Source of the DNA: an uncultured Myxococcales bacterium
GTDB lineage: Bacteria; Myxococcota_A; UBA9042
Length of the DNA: 64,000 nt
NCBI GenBank assembly: GCA_903883645.1
Contig: CAISBR010000147.1
Location: 62,001-126,000, forward strand
Direction of reading: 5' to 3'
The notes below the pieces were generated by a model. That model made no database searches, was not told where the DNA came from, and saw only the letters and a program-made list of their open reading frames with translations. Shown one piece after another: positions 1 through 8,600 of the stretch. A program made the translations under genes and the position numbers. The number at the start of each line of letters is the position of its first letter. The stretch's first letter is position 1.

Positions 1-2
1 CG

Positions 3-869
3 GCTCAGTACACCAGTGGCACGCCGCGCGAATACGCGGTTTTTAAGCTGGCCAAGGCCTATAAGCGCAAGTTTCTGCTGGATATTCGCGCCGGCTGGTT
101 CATCGATATCTACGGCGACCCCAAGGCCCCACTGCGGCGCTGGATGTTGGCGCAGATGATCCGCGGCGCCGATGCCATCACGGTCGAGGGCAAGCGCTAC
201 CAGCCGTGGCTGCAGCAGCATTTTGGCCGCGATGCCACTTATGTGCCTAACTTTGTTCTTGAACGTGATCGCGAACTGCGCCCCGCTGCGCCACTGCTGC
301 CGCCGCAAGCCGGCGAGCCGGTCGAGCTGGTCTACGCGGGGCGCCTGGCGGAGCTCAAGGGCATCGAAGAAGCGGTCGACGCCTGCGGAATTTTGCAGCG
401 GCGCGGTCTTGCTGTCCGGCTGCACCTGGCCGGCAATGGCGATGGGGCCTTTGCCGATGTTTTACAGCACCATATCGACCGCTTGCCGACCGGCACGGTG
501 GTGCTGCACGGTACGCTGAACCATAGCGGTGTGCTCGACCTGTTTGCCCGCAGCCATCTGCTCGTCTTCCCCACCCGCTGGACGGGCGAGGGCCACGCCA
601 ACGTCGTCAACGAGGCCATGCAATCGGGCCTGCCGATCTTGACCACCCATCAAGGCTTCTTGGGCGACGTGGTCACGCCGGAGTGCGGTGCAGTGCTGCA
701 GACCGTGTCGCCGCAGAGTGTGGCCGATGGCATTGCCACCTTGGCGGGCGACTGGCCGCGCTTGCAGGCCTCGGGCAAGGCGGCGCGCGAGCGGGTCTAC
801 AGCCAGTTCTCCGACCGCGTGGCCATGGCGAGCCTGGGCGGCGTCTACCGCGCGCTTTTGAGCCGGTAG
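3..869 (+). CDS. Glycosyltransferase, GT4-like, 5' end outside window
   Basis: Only the C-terminal 288 residues lie in the window; the frame is open to the left edge, so the first internal ATG (144) is not the start. The visible part is the nucleotide-sugar-binding half of a GT-B glycosyltransferase: a strand-turn GRLAELKGIEEAV, a LHLAGNGD strand, HGTLNHSGVLDLFARSH, then the acidic signature around EGHANVVNEAMQSGLPI, which in family 4 enzymes contacts the nucleotide diphosphate. Such enzymes act in the cytoplasm on envelope glycans (capsule, O-antigen, exopolysaccharide). Donor and acceptor cannot be told from this fragment. It ends 75 bases before the stop of a convergent lipoprotein gene. 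Confidence 0.85.
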   Translation, partial: AQYTSGTPREYAVFKLAKAYKRKFLLDIRAGWFIDIYGDPKAPLRRWMLAQMIRGADAITVEGKRYQPWLQQHFGRDATYVPNFVLERDRELRPAAPLLPPQAGEPVELVYAGRLAELKGIEEAVDACGILQRRGLAVRLHLAGNGDGAFADVLQHHIDRLPTGTVVLHGTLNHSGVLDLFARSHLLVFPTRWTGEGHANVVNEAMQSGLPILTTHQGFLGDVVTPECGAVLQTVSPQSVADGIATLAGDWPRLQASGKAARERVYSQFSDRVAMASLGGVYRALLSR

Positions 870-944
870 CCAAGCCAGCTCAGCGCCAAACCCAGGGTCG
901 CGCGCAGTCCGACCAGAATATATATCTACAAACAGTTCAGTGGC

Positions 945-2042
945 TTATATAGATCCGTCTTGGCTATCGGCCTCGGCCTCGTCGATCGCCGCCGCACCAC
1001 TATCCAAAAGTAGCGCATCCAGCTCGGGGTCTGGGTCCTGCCCATCGCGCCGCGCCGCCGTCGCCGGCACCTCTTGCTGCTCGAGCTCGAAGCACTTGTC
1101 GACCGCGCCCTCGTTCGGGTTGTTTGGATCGGCCGGTGTCGCTAAATAGCCTGTACGCACGCCGTCTTTGCCCCAGCACTCGTGTAGCGATGCCAGGGTC
1201 TTGGGCTGCCCAGTCGCCAGTGACGCCAGCAGCGCATCGGCCCGGCCGCCGACCCCCGTCTTCCAGCGCACCCGCATGGCCAGCGCTTCTACGCCCGGCA
1301 GCAGGTCCGTCCAGTCGCCAATCGCGATCGTGCGCGCCTGCCCGCCCACGCCCGGCCGAACCAGCGCATCGCCTACCACATTGACCGGCATATCCGCCTT
1401 CGACGGGTCGCTCACGTTTACAAAGGCGATGCGGCGGCCCTTCACGTCGCTTTTGTGGTTGGCGAACCACACGTGCAGCGAACCCGTCTTGCCGGGCGCA
1501 CCAAACAGCGCGGAAGCGTTGGTCAGGCTCACGTGCAGGCGCCCGCCGCCCACCTTGGGTGCCTTCTTCAAGAATACGCCCGTCAGCAAGAACTTCTGGG
1601 GTCCGCCCGCTTTGCTCCCCGTCACTAGGTAGCGCAGCCGGTCGGTCGCAGTGCGCACTACCCAAAACTTTAGGTCTACACCGGCCTTGCTACCCGTCCA
1701 CAGCGCATAGGGCTGCTGCGCTGTGTTGTCGCCAGTGGTCGTCGGCGCTTTGCCCTCGGCCAGGTCGCTCACCACATTGAGCACCACTGCCAGCGCATTG
1801 CGTGCTGCCGTGTCGTCTTGCTGGGCCAGCGCCAGCAGCGTGGCCGGCTTGCCCACCGCGCCCGCCGCTGCACCATCCGCTGCGCCATCGCCTTCCACCA
1901 CCAGTAGATCGGCGATTTTGACCACGTCGTCTTGCGTTACGGCCTCGCCGCTGGCCGTCGTGCTGCTGTCTTGGCTGGTGCACCCGCCGATCGCCCACGC
2001 GATCGCGATGGCCGCCGCTGCCATGCCTCTCAACTTGCGCAT
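945..2042 (-). CDS. Predicted lipoprotein of unknown function
   Basis: A 365-residue protein with a classical lipoprotein signal: MRKLRG, a hydrophobic stretch, and lipobox AIGGC with Cys21. The ATG is preceded by AGAGGG at good spacing, supporting this start. The mature N-terminus is Ser/Thr/Ala-rich. The middle (about 115-260) looks like alternating beta strands (LKFWVVR, RLRYLVTG, LHVSLTN, LHVWFANH), and the C-terminus is acidic and probably disordered. Only two cysteines occur besides the lipid-modified one. I recognise no family. It is divergent from mreB across a 366-base intergenic region. Probably anchored in the outer membrane; function unknown. Confidence 0.8.
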   Translation of the reverse strand: MRKLRGMAAAAIAIAWAIGGCTSQDSSTTASGEAVTQDDVVKIADLLVVEGDGAADGAAAGAVGKPATLLALAQQDDTAARNALAVVLNVVSDLAEGKAPTTTGDNTAQQPYALWTGSKAGVDLKFWVVRTATDRLRYLVTGSKAGGPQKFLLTGVFLKKAPKVGGGRLHVSLTNASALFGAPGKTGSLHVWFANHKSDVKGRRIAFVNVSDPSKADMPVNVVGDALVRPGVGGQARTIAIGDWTDLLPGVEALAMRVRWKTGVGGRADALLASLATGQPKTLASLHECWGKDGVRTGYLATPADPNNPNEGAVDKCFELEQQEVPATAARRDGQDPDPELDALLLDSGAAAIDEAEADSQDGSI

Positions 2043-2408
2043 CTATCCCTCTGGTTGGCCCGCAGTCTGCGTGCACGGACTACAGCATGCACCGGCACCG
2101 GCACGCAGCAACAGGTCGCCGCCGCCTTCATCCTACTTTACAATGTACCGCCCGGCTGCCTGTGGGCTTGTCGGCTGGCGGGCATGCCTGCTACCGTGGT
2201 TGGTTCGCGCTCGGTCCGCGGCCTTTTGTCGCCATGCCGAGCACGCAGCAAGAACGAACCCAATTCAGCGCAACGAAGGCAGGCGCTGGCGAAAACTCTT
2301 TACTGCTCAATAAGTTGCAAGCTTACCCGCTAGGGCACGCCGCGCAACATCGGCACGTAGGTCAGGGTTTTCGGTTGGTCCTCTAGTACACGGCGGCGTG
2401 GCATTCGG
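2043..2408. other. Intergenic region between divergent lipoprotein gene and mreB
   Basis: This 366-base stretch separates two divergent starts and must hold both promoters. The only clear signal is the AGAGGG ribosome-binding sequence of the lipoprotein gene at its left end. AT-richer patches occur near 2135-2150 and 2290-2330, but I found no convincing -35/-10 pair, hairpin or small gene. Short open frames here lack coding character. Confidence 0.5.
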
Positions 2409-3437
2409 ATGAGCTGGTTCCAGTCTCTCTTCTCAAACGACATTGCCATCGATCTTGGCACCGCCACGACCCTGATTTACATCAAGGGCCGCGGTATTGT
2501 CAGTCGCGAGCCGTCGGTCGTGGCCGTGCAGGTCGACGCCCGCGGCCAGCGCCGGGTCCTCGCCGTAGGCAAAGACGCCAAAGAGATGATCGGCCGCACG
2601 CCCCAGGGCATCGAGGCCATTCGCCCCATGCAAGGTGGCGTGATCGCCGACTTTGAGATCACCGAAGCGATGCTCCGCTACTTCATCAACCGCGCCAACA
2701 GCAAGCGAACCCTGGTGCGCCCGCGCGTGATCGTCTGCGTACCCTGCGGCATCACCGACGTCGAAAAACGCGCCGTACGCGAATCCGCCGAATCGGCCAG
2801 CGCCCGCGAAGTGTTCTTGATCGAAGAGCCCATGGCGGCCGCGATTGGGGCCGGTCTGCCCATCGCCGAGCCCGCCGGCAACATGATCGTCGACATTGGC
2901 GGCGGCACCACCGAAGTCGCGGTGATCTCGCTCGCCGGCATCGTCCATAGCCACTCGCTCAAGGTTGGCGGCGATCGCATGGACCAAGCGATCGTCGATC
3001 ACCTGCGGCGCAAGTACAATTTGCTGATCGGCGAGCGCTCGGCCGAGCAGATCAAGCTGCGCATCGGCAATGCTTGGGGCTCGCCTGGCATGGCCAGCAT
3101 GGAGGTCAAGGGCCGCGATGTGGGAGCCGGCGTGCCCCGCACCGTGGTGGTGGGCGCCGACGAGATCCGCGAAGCCCTGGCCGAGCCGCTGGGCGAGATC
3201 GTGCGCGCCGTCCGTGGAGCGCTAGAGCGCACGCCCCCCGAGCTTAGCGCCGATATTGTCGACAAGGGCGTGGTGCTGGCCGGTGGCGGGGCGCTGCTAA
3301 CGGGAATTGATCAGCTGCTGCGCGAAGAAACGGGCCTGCCGATCCTCATCGCCGACGATCCGGTCAGCTCGGTGGTCAAGGGCGCGGGCATGGCGCTCGA
3401 CGACCCCGATCTGCTGCGGCATGTGGCCATTCGCTAA
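2409..3437 (+). CDS. mreB: Rod shape-determining protein MreB
   Basis: A 342-residue bacterial actin, the usual family length. It polymerises under the inner membrane and positions the lateral cell-wall elongation machinery. The actin ATPase fingerprints are all present: phosphate-1 loop IAIDLGTATTLIY near residue 11, phosphate-2 loop IVDIGGGTTEVAVISL near 160, and adenosine loop VLAGGGALLTGI near 290. The N-terminus MSWFQSLFSND is a typical short membrane-binding amphipathic segment. No strong Shine-Dalgarno precedes the ATG, but homology fixes the start. mreC/mreD do not follow it, so it stands apart from the common mreBCD operon. Confidence 0.97.
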   Translation: MSWFQSLFSNDIAIDLGTATTLIYIKGRGIVSREPSVVAVQVDARGQRRVLAVGKDAKEMIGRTPQGIEAIRPMQGGVIADFEITEAMLRYFINRANSKRTLVRPRVIVCVPCGITDVEKRAVRESAESASAREVFLIEEPMAAAIGAGLPIAEPAGNMIVDIGGGTTEVAVISLAGIVHSHSLKVGGDRMDQAIVDHLRRKYNLLIGERSAEQIKLRIGNAWGSPGMASMEVKGRDVGAGVPRTVVVGADEIREALAEPLGEIVRAVRGALERTPPELSADIVDKGVVLAGGGALLTGIDQLLREETGLPILIADDPVSSVVKGAGMALDDPDLLRHVAIR

Positions 3438-3469
3438 GAAATAACTAGTAAATACATGCATCTGACACG

Positions 3470-3551
3470 AGGGTGCTCGTGCCTGACGCCCGCCGATCGC
3501 CCCAAAACGACCGGCTGCGCTCACAAAAACGACAGCCGCCGCGAGCACCCT
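3470..3551. repeat. 10-bp inverted repeat downstream of mreB
   Basis: AGGGTGCTCG at 3470-3479 is matched perfectly by its reverse complement CGAGCACCCT at 3542-3551, with 62 bases between. It lies between two convergent genes (mreB end, Tat protein end), so it could fold into a long stem capping either transcript. No T-run follows in either direction, so a standard Rho-independent terminator is not supported. Confidence 0.5.
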
Positions 3552-3601
3552 GGGGGAGAGGGCGCGCGCGACGGCCGCGAAGATCGAACGACGCTAGCGA
3601 A

Positions 3602-4066
3602 CTAACCGACGGCGAAATCGTCGTTGGTCGTGTGCAGCTCGCCGTGGACGCGCTGGCGCTTGGCCATGGTCAGCACGGTCTCAGGCACTTCTTTCACGTG
3701 GCGATCGAGGTGATCGGCCAGCGAACGCAGCGCGGCGAAGTGATGAGCCGACGTGGGCGCAGCGCCCTTGCCGTCGTTGGCCAAGAACAGGTCGAAACGG
3801 CGGCCCGAGACCACCGGATTGACCAAGCTACCCTTGCGGCAGGCTTCGACCAGCAGGCGCTCGCCCGTTTGGTCGTGACGCAGCGTGATCGGCACGGCAC
3901 CCTTGTGCACGGCGCCAATCTGCTCGACGATCCAGTTGCCGGCCGGCAGCGCGCCCTGGCCAGTGGAACCCAAGCTCTGGCCTTTGGAACCAACGGCGGC
4001 GACGGCAGCGGCAGCAGCGACCGAAGTGCCCAACAATGCGAGAAAATCGCGGCGAGATACAGACAT
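3602..4066 (-). CDS. Small Tat-exported protein of unknown function
   Basis: 154 residues from the chosen start. The signal peptide has the twin-arginine motif SRRDFLALL at residues 4-12, then an Ala/Val-rich core, which predicts folded export by the Tat system. The frame extends 17 codons further upstream, but only the ATG at 4066 puts the twin arginines right at the N-terminus, and a G-rich GGGGGT lies just upstream. The mature part has short beta strands (NWIVEQIGAVHKGAVPITLRH) and a His-rich helix (SAHHFAALRSLADHLDRH) that could bind metal or cofactor. No family recognised. It is divergent from the methyltransferase and convergent with mreB. Confidence 0.75.
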   Translation of the reverse strand: MSVSRRDFLALLGTSVAAAAAVAAVGSKGQSLGSTGQGALPAGNWIVEQIGAVHKGAVPITLRHDQTGERLLVEACRKGSLVNPVVSGRRFDLFLANDGKGAAPTSAHHFAALRSLADHLDRHVKEVPETVLTMAKRQRVHGELHTTNDDFAVG

Positions 4067-4159
4067 GACAAACCCCCGGAGGACGAACTCCCTGACGGCA
4101 AGTCTAAGGACGTACATGCGCTGCTGTCAAACCAAATCCGCTGCGTGCGCGAGGGGCCG

Positions 4160-5497
4160 ATGACGATGCTGCCCAAGTTGACCTGGACGCCGTGGCCTGC
4201 CGGGCTGACGCACGACCGTTGGGCAAGCGCGGCCAAGTCCCTGCGGCGGCGGGGGCGGGTGGTGCTGCTGCATGGCGCGGACATGCCCCGCGATCAGTGC
4301 GCGGCGTGGTGCCAGAGCGTGCGTGAGGCCGGTCTGATTGCCGGAATTTCGGTTGATATACATGATGTTGCTACCTTTTTGCCCGAGGTGGCGGCGTGGG
4401 GGCCACTGCTGCTGGTGCTGCAACTGGGTAGGGGCGATCGCCCGCAGTTGACCGAGGCGTTGGCCAGCTTAGCGCGCGATCGCTGCCCGACGCTGCGATG
4501 GACCACGCTGGGGGTGCCGCGCTGTTGGCTTGGCGGCGCGACTGCCGATCTTGAACTGCAAGACCATGCGTGGCCAGATGATTTGCGCTGTACCAGCTGT
4601 GCTGAACGCGGGCAATGCCCGGGTCCGGTGGGCGAACCGCCCGTGCTGCCGCGCCCGGTTGCCGTCAGCAATCAATTCGATGTGGTGCTGGGTGAACACG
4701 GCGAGCTCGCACTAGAAATCGCGGGTGAGCGGTGCCGAGGGGCGATCTTGGGCGCGACCGATTCGGCTGTGATGGCCCAGGCGCTCGATCGCGGGCAGCT
4801 GTATCTCGACCGCTCTGATGTGGCGCGCATCGATGATTTTTCCGAGCAGATTCAGCTTCTTCTGCCCGATGGCGCCGGGGTGTGGCGGCCAGCGGCGGGC
4901 CAGCCGTTCGACCGCGAGGAGGCCGCGCTGCGCCAGGTGATCGCCGGGCTGCGCGGGCTGGTGGTCGATGTGGGCGCCGGGCCGGTGCGCTACCTGGGTC
5001 AGCTGCGAAGTGCTTTGCAGTCTGGGCAGTTGCGTTATTTGGCGGTCGAGCCCGACCCGCAGCACCTGGCGCGGAGTCAAACCGCCCTGCCCGAGGGGCA
5101 ATTTGTGCGCGGTGTGGGCGAGTTCTTGCCCCTGCCCGATGCCTGTGCCGATGCGGTACTGTGGCTGCGCAGCTGGAACCACCTGGGCGACCCGCACCGC
5201 GCCGTGGCCGAGGCGCTGCGGGTGGCGCGGCCGGGCGCGACGCTGCTGATCGTCGATAACGTGGCATTCGGCCTGGCCCGCCGCCCAGAGCAGCTGCAGC
5301 GCGCGCACGCCATCGCGGTGGCTGAGACGCCGTTTGAGCATTTCCGCAACGATTGTGCCACCGAGGCCTTGCAAGTGGTGCGACAAGTGGCCGGCAATGG
5401 CGTAGAAGTAGTGCAAATTCAAGATGTTGAATTGGGCACCTCGAACCAATGGCTGCTGCAGCTGCGGGTCACGCCGCCCGGCCGAATCCTTGAATGA
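4160..5497 (+). CDS. Class I SAM-dependent methyltransferase with unusual N-terminal half
   Basis: 445 residues from an ATG preceded by GAGGGG; a second ATG two codons on (4166) has better spacing. The frame stays open for 687 bases upstream, but that part is antisense to the Tat protein and lacks coding character. The C-terminal half is a Rossmann methyltransferase: motif I VVDVGAGP near 270, motif II acidic end VEPDP, motif III-IV region DACADAVLWLRSWNHLGDP, then VARPGATLLIVDN. The N-terminal half has alternating strands and helices and a C-x2-C-x5-C-P-G cluster (CTSCAERGQCPG, about 144-155), reminiscent of the terminal cysteine motif of radical SAM proteins, yet no CxxxCxxC is seen. Substrate unknown. 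Confidence 0.75.
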   Translation: MTMLPKLTWTPWPAGLTHDRWASAAKSLRRRGRVVLLHGADMPRDQCAAWCQSVREAGLIAGISVDIHDVATFLPEVAAWGPLLLVLQLGRGDRPQLTEALASLARDRCPTLRWTTLGVPRCWLGGATADLELQDHAWPDDLRCTSCAERGQCPGPVGEPPVLPRPVAVSNQFDVVLGEHGELALEIAGERCRGAILGATDSAVMAQALDRGQLYLDRSDVARIDDFSEQIQLLLPDGAGVWRPAAGQPFDREEAALRQVIAGLRGLVVDVGAGPVRYLGQLRSALQSGQLRYLAVEPDPQHLARSQTALPEGQFVRGVGEFLPLPDACADAVLWLRSWNHLGDPHRAVAEALRVARPGATLLIVDNVAFGLARRPEQLQRAHAIAVAETPFEHFRNDCATEALQVVRQVAGNGVEVVQIQDVELGTSNQWLLQLRVTPPGRILE

Positions 5498-5600
5498 TCC
5501 GTGCCTAACGGTTACCCTAGCAGGTTGATATCGCCGCGCCGTGCCAGGGGCGTTGCGGTCCCATTCAGGGGTTGTTTCCGACCCCGAAACAGGAACTGCG

Positions 5601-8600
5601 TTGCAGCACTCGCACCCCGATCTCAATGCTATTCAGGCAGTTGCACACCCCCGTTTCGCGGTGCGCGCGCTACTTGGCTTGCTGGCTGCCTTCGCGGTCA
5701 CGGGCTGCTACACCACCGAGTTCAACCCGGCGACTCCTGTTGCGGTGGCGGATACCAATTCGGATAGCGCCGACAGCGGCCTTGCGGATGCCGCCGTTGA
5801 CACAGCGCTCGACACGGCTGCCGAGATCACTGGCGATGCAGTGACATCTGAACTGTCGGACTCTGCTACCGAAATTGCTGCTGCGGATGGAATTGACGCC
5901 GGCGATGAACTCGGCGATGTCGATGCCGCGCTCGACGCCACCACCACGGCCGACGCCGACGACGCCGCCGCTGAGACCGATGTTGGCCCCGCACTGCTCG
6001 CCGCCGGCCACACCTGCACCGCCGACGACCAGTGCGAGACGGCGATCTGCCTGACCGTGACCGGATCGCCCAAGATCTGCTCCAAGGCCTGCACCGGCGA
6101 GTGCCCGGCGGGCTTGCGCTGCGGCCTCGATCTTGCCACCGGCTCTACGTCGGTGCCGTACTGCCTGCCCCTGCCCAGCGACCTGTGCAAACCCTGCGAA
6201 CTGGATACGGATTGCTCGGGCGGAGCCTGTGTGCCACTCAGCGCCAGCAAAGAGTCGCTCTGCGGCGTAACCTGCGGCCCGGGCGGCACCTGCCCCACCG
6301 GCTTTGTGTGCCAGTCGTTCTTGGCCGGCGAAGTCTGCGTGCCCCAGCTCGGCACCTGCACTTGCTCCGACGCGATGGTCGATCAGGGCTGGGCCTGCGA
6401 AGTCAGCAACCCCAAGGTGGGCAAGTGCTTGGGCGTGCAAAACTGCACCGCCACCGGCTGGGCGCTCTGCAGCGCCGCCATGCCGATCCCCGAGCTCTGC
6501 GACGGCCAAGACAACAACTGCAACGGCCTGACCGACGAGTCGTATACCGCGCTTGGCACCTTGTGCGGCATCGGCCAGTGCGCCGGCGGCAAGTTCATCT
6601 GCTCGACCGACAAGAAGACGGTGGTTTGCTCGACTGAAGTGAAGAAGCCGGCCAAAGACCTGTGCAACAACGGCCTTGACGACAACTGCAACGGCCAGAC
6701 CGACGAAGGCTGCCCACCCAAAGACACCGACAACGACGGCTCGCCCGATCTGCAGGACTGCGCGCCCTACTTGGCCGAGATTCACCCCGGCGCGCTCGAG
6801 GGCTGCTGCTTGGCGTTGCCGCCGGTGATCACGCCCACCGCGACGGATGTGTCGATCAAAACCAAGGGTTGCGACCTCAACTGCGACGGCAAGGTCGTGC
6901 CGTGCACCACGCTCGACTCCGACGGCGATGGCTTTGTGCCGCCCGAAGACTGCAATAATCTAGCGCCCAAGAGCTACCCCGGCGCGCCCGACAAGTGCGG
7001 CGACGGCATCGACCAAGACTGCGACGGCAGCGACGCGGTGTGCGATCTGGGCAATGACCAAGACGGCGACGGCTGGCCCGCAAGCAGTAACGGCGTCATT
7101 GTCGACTGCGACGACTCGACCAACACCCGATTCCCGGGCGCCAAAGAGCTGTGCAACGGCATCGACGAAGACTGCGATGGTGTGGTCGACAACGGCAATC
7201 CGGGGGGCGGCGGCTCGTGCGGCGCCTCCGTGGGCGCGTGCAAGGCCGGCGCGATGGTCTGCACCGTAGTCGGCTTGTCGAAGGCCGCGACCATGCTTTG
7301 TGTCGATGCCCAAGGCGGCGAGCCCGAGATCTGCAACGGCAAAGACGACAACTGCGACGGCCTGACCGACGAGACCTTTATCGATCAGGGGCTTGGCGCC
7401 AAGTGCGACACCGACGACAGCGACATGTGCAGCAACGGGATCAAGGCTTGCCAAGCCGACGCCATCTCGCTCACCTGCGCTACGGAGTCGGTCTACGACG
7501 TGATGGAGACCTGCAAGTCGCCGGGCGTGGGCAATGGCCAAGACGAAGACTGCGACGGTCTGACCGATGAGGCCTGCTATCCCGCCGACTTGGATGGCGA
7601 TGGCGCGGTGGGCACGGCCGACTGCAACGAGTACGACGCTGGCTACTCGCCCAAGGTCAAGGTCGAGCTGTGCTGCGACGCGAGCTCGGGCAAGACCCCG
7701 CTGCAGATCAAGGCGTGCGACCGCAACTGCGACGGTCAGGTCGCCTGGTGCGACGAAGCCGACCTGGATCACGACGGCTACACCACCGACGATTGCAACC
7801 CGCAGGACGCGACGAGCTACCCCGGAGCGCCCGAGGCGTGTGGCGACGGCATCGACCAAGACTGCGCAAACGGCGACCAGGACTGCGCCGGCATCAACGA
7901 CGAGGATGGCGACAAGTACGCCAATCAGGTGGATTGCAAGCCGTTGGATAAGTTCGTAAATCCAGGGGTCAAGGAGATCTGCAACGGCAAAGACGACGAT
8001 TGCAACGGCATCACCGACGACGGCAACCCGGGCGGCGGCATGGTCTGCGGCAGCAACGTGGGCACTTGCAAGACCGGACTGTCGGTGTGCACCAAGGTCA
8101 CGTATGTGGCGCAAGTGCTGTGCGTACCCCAAAAATCGCCTACACCCGAGCTGTGCAACGCCCTCGACGACAACTGCAACGGCAAGACCGACGAGTACTT
8201 TACCGACCTCGGCAAGCCGTGCGACGGCGACGACAGCGACAGCTGCCCGAACGGCACGTTTAGCTGCTCTGGCGACGGCAAAAAGACGGTATGCGTCAAC
8301 GAAACGGTTCAAAACTTGGCTGAATTGTGCGACGGCATCGACAATGACTGCGACGGCCAGACCGACGAAGGCCTGAACTACTTTGGCGCACCGATCGGCG
8401 GCGACTGCAAGGGCTTGGGCGAGTGTGGCAAGGGCATCGTAGTCTGCTCGCCAGAGCTGCAAGTTCCGGTGTGTTCAACAGATCTCTACGGAACAATCCC
8501 CGGCGGCGTTGCCGAGACCTGCAATGGCAAAGACGACGACTGCGACGGCCTGACCGACGAAGACCAAGTTTTTGCCGGCAAGCATATCAGCGAGGCCTGC

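Noticed and set aside
3473-4159. 229-codon upstream extension of the methyltransferase
   Set aside because: It is antisense to the Tat-signal protein, has no domain and begins without a ribosome-binding site.
6960-8462. Long open frame on the minus strand (500 codons) inside the MopE gene
   Set aside because: It is the mirror of the repetitive GC-rich coding sequence; Val/Ala-rich repeats reflect the plus-strand motif and there is no ribosome-binding site or domain.
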